From: SVQP01 sp045652835
GTDB taxonomy: Bacteria > Bacillota > Clostridia > Oscillospirales > CAG-272
Direction: 5' to 3'
DNA: 23,177 bases
Assembly (NCBI GenBank): GCA_045652835.1
Contig: JAZOLE010000079.1
Span: 1-23,177, forward strand
Below, piece after piece: positions 22,417 through 23,177 of this stretch. Made by a program: the position numbers and the translations under genes. The notes beneath the pieces were generated by a model. It had not been told where the DNA came from. It saw only the letters and a program-made list of their open reading frames with translations, and ran no database searches. Each line of letters begins with the position of its first letter. Position 1 is the stretch's first letter.

Positions 22417-22431
22417 TTTTCATTCCCCCCC

Positions 22432-22460
22432 TTGACATTATTATCCCATAATGGTATAAT
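22432..22460 (+). promoter_or_regulatory. Consensus promoter for the membrane protein gene
   Basis: TTGACA (22432-22437), 17-base spacer, TATAAT (22455-22460), overlapped by the dyad at 22441-22459. Such an overlap is typical of repressible promoters. Confidence 0.85.
22441..22459. promoter_or_regulatory. Operator-like dyad 1, over the -10 box
   Basis: TTATCCCAT, central A, ATGGTATAA: nine-base arms with one mismatch. It shares TTATCCC/TATCCC with dyad 2, as expected for two sites of one XRE repressor. Confidence 0.6.
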
Positions 22461-22461
22461 A

Positions 22462-22486
22462 AAAATATCCCGATATGGGATATTTT
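22462..22486. promoter_or_regulatory. Operator-like dyad 2, perfect palindrome
   Basis: AAAATATCCC (22462-22471), GATAT, GGGATATTTT (22477-22486): perfect ten-base arms. It lies just downstream of the + strand -10 box, where bound repressor would block initiation. Confidence 0.7.
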
Positions 22487-22509
22487 GTGTTATATTAAGG
22501 AGAAGAAAA

Positions 22510-22998
22510 ATGTTCGGTAACTCTAATCAGATTAAGAGAAACCAATACAACGTTGCAAGAGTCAATGTGTTGTCGGTTGTTATTTTTACGTTGATCAACG
22601 TGGTGCTGTGCCTGCTTGGCATGGACTCGTATTTCCTGTTCTCGGCAATCGTGCCGTACTTTATTGCATCGATCGGGGCACTTTGGGGAGGTCTCTATCC
22701 GCCCGAATATTATGCCGATCTGGAAATCACCGAGGCAGACTTCATGTCCACCGGCTTTGTGGTGGCGTGTGCGGCAGTTGCGATTTTTATGATTGCGCTG
22801 TATTTTATTTGCTGGCTGCTTTCCAAAAAGCACGTAGCGTTTATGATCGTAGCACTTGCGCTGTTTGCTATTGATACTATCCTGATGCCCGTTTTGTTCG
22901 GCATTTCCTTGGATTGGATTTTGGACTACGTGTTCCACGCATGGGTGCTGGTATCGTTGGTCATCGGTATTGTGTATTATTTCAGAAATCGCGCGTAA
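22510..22998 (+). CDS. Polytopic small membrane protein, XRE-associated
   Basis: A 162-residue protein with about five hydrophobic segments (about 18-36, 41-60, 80-101, 106-128, 138-157) and a short polar N terminus MFGNSNQIKRNQYNVAR. No recognised family and no enzymatic motif. The start is ATG 22510 after AAGGAGAAG; the open frame upstream to 22432 crosses the promoter and operators and is not translated. It is divergent from a small XRE repressor and controlled by two dyads, suggesting tight repression, possibly because the product is harmful when overexpressed or needed only under a signal. It is terminated by the hairpin at 23012-23043. Confidence 0.8.
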   Translation: MFGNSNQIKRNQYNVARVNVLSVVIFTLINVVLCLLGMDSYFLFSAIVPYFIASIGALWGGLYPPEYYADLEITEADFMSTGFVVACAAVAIFMIALYFICWLLSKKHVAFMIVALALFAIDTILMPVLFGISLDWILDYVFHAWVLVSLVIGIVYYFRNRA

Positions 22999-23011
22999 TT
23001 TAAGCATATCA

Positions 23012-23043
23012 AAGAGCCCGAGGCGGTTGCCTCGGGCTTTTTT
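23012..23043 (+). terminator. Rho-independent terminator, CCCGAGGC family
   Basis: Stem GCCCGAGGC (23016-23024), loop GGTT, GCCTCGGGC (23029-23037), then six T (23038-23043). It closes the membrane protein gene and abuts the putative insertion-sequence end. Confidence 0.88.
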
Positions 23044-23101
23044 GAAAAAAGAAAACCACGCGATAGTCGCGTGGTTCAATAGAGGCTCTGCCGATGAGAG
23101 G

Positions 23102-23170
23102 AAATCCTCCAAATATGGTATAATTAGTTTGACCTGCCAGTCAAAGTAAAAAAACATATTTGGAGGATTT
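23102..23170 (+). promoter_or_regulatory. 16-bp inverted repeat that would sequester a ribosome-binding site
   Basis: Perfect arms AAATCCTCCAAATATG (23102-23117) and CATATTTGGAGGATTT (23155-23170) around a 37-base loop holding an inner stem TTTGAC/GTCAAA (23128-23133/23140-23145). The right arm contains GGAGG, four bases upstream of ATG once the arm ends. A TATAAT at 23119-23124 lies just after the left arm, so a transcript started there would lack that arm and leave the ribosome site free, while readthrough RNA would fold and be silent. Confidence 0.8.
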
Positions 23171-23174
23171 ATCT

Positions 23175-23177
23175 ATG
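23175..23177 (+). CDS. Start codon of the next gene, putative tnpA transposase
   Basis: ATG as the last three bases of the window, preceded by TTTGGAGGATTTATCT (a strong ribosome site with suitable spacing). Only the start codon is present, so the product is inferred from the IS200-like context. Confidence 0.4.

Larger units (their letters stand above)
23050..23177 (+). mobile_element. Probable left end of an IS200/IS605-family insertion sequence
   Basis: Three features in order match the well-described left end of IS200: a tight hairpin near the end (AACCACGCGA 23054-23063, loop TAG, TCGCGTGGTT 23067-23076), then a long stem-loop of 69 bases (arms 23102-23117 and 23155-23170) whose right arm covers a ribosome-binding site, then an ATG. 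IS200 has an end-proximal terminator hairpin and a roughly 70-base stem-loop sequestering the tnpA ribosome site. The exact end is not defined; this family makes no target duplication and has no terminal inverted repeats. The transposase itself is outside the window, so the call rests on architecture. Confidence 0.6.

Noticed and set aside
1..23177. CRISPR arrays, tRNA or rRNA genes
   Set aside because: No regularly spaced direct repeats of suitable length and no recognisable tRNA or rRNA sequence was seen; the repeated hairpins are terminators.

Overview
The window looks like chromosomal DNA of an uncultured Clostridia-type Firmicute, probably gut-associated. Supporting signs are near-consensus TTGACA/TATAAT promoters with 17-bp spacers, strong GGAGG ribosome sites, ATG/GTG/TTG starts, a VanR/VanS-like two-component system, small XRE regulators, and lipoproteins and enzymes with Firmicute-style architectures. 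No 16S rRNA or other placing marker is present, so this is inference from style. All genes but one (a small XRE regulator at 22210-22416) are on the + strand, and no intergenic gap exceeds about 215 bases. Bases 1-4200 read as more AT-rich than the rest.

Layout. 1-238: 3' end of an FAD-dependent oxidoreductase. 372-1145: a deacetylase-like hypothetical protein that apparently starts at an ATC codon and lies between two 51-bp direct repeats, each ending in a terminator hairpin. 1357-4130: OmpR-family response regulator plus a multi-pass histidine kinase, preceded by phased CTTAAG repeats. 4344-8840: tightly coupled HAD phosphatase, PHP phosphoesterase, a 16-codon mini-ORF and an SF2 helicase that appears to carry a transmembrane hairpin. 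8918-10820: alpha/beta hydrolase and a frameshifted parallel beta-helix (polysaccharide lyase/GH28-like) protein, ended by a strong terminator. 10977-13618: a large XRE-repeat-GNAT-cysteine-motif fusion and an overlapping partner. 13756-14604: D-amino-acid aminotransferase. 14726-15643: membrane-anchored MerR regulator behind a textbook 19-bp-spacer promoter. 15852-17183: M20 amidohydrolase behind a structured leader. 17318-17983: nucleotidyltransferase. 18061-19077: YD-repeat lipoprotein. 19185-22143: Gfo/Idh/MocA dehydrogenase and DUF4091 (GH123-like) lipoprotein, a plausible carbohydrate pair. 22210-22998: divergent XRE regulator and polytopic membrane protein sharing two palindromic operators. 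23050-end: features matching the left end of an IS200/IS605-family insertion sequence, with the putative transposase start codon as the last three bases.

Recurring signals tie the region together. Six terminators share the stem CCCGAGGC/GCCTCGGG (one degenerate). Three genes share the same unusual start region, AAAGGCGGTGG, a few bases before the start codon. The most distinctive items for follow-up are the IS200-like end with its sequestered ribosome site, the membrane-anchored helicase operon, the membrane-bound MerR circuit, the XRE-GNAT fusion, and the ATC-start gene within direct repeats. No CRISPR array, tRNA or rRNA was recognised.
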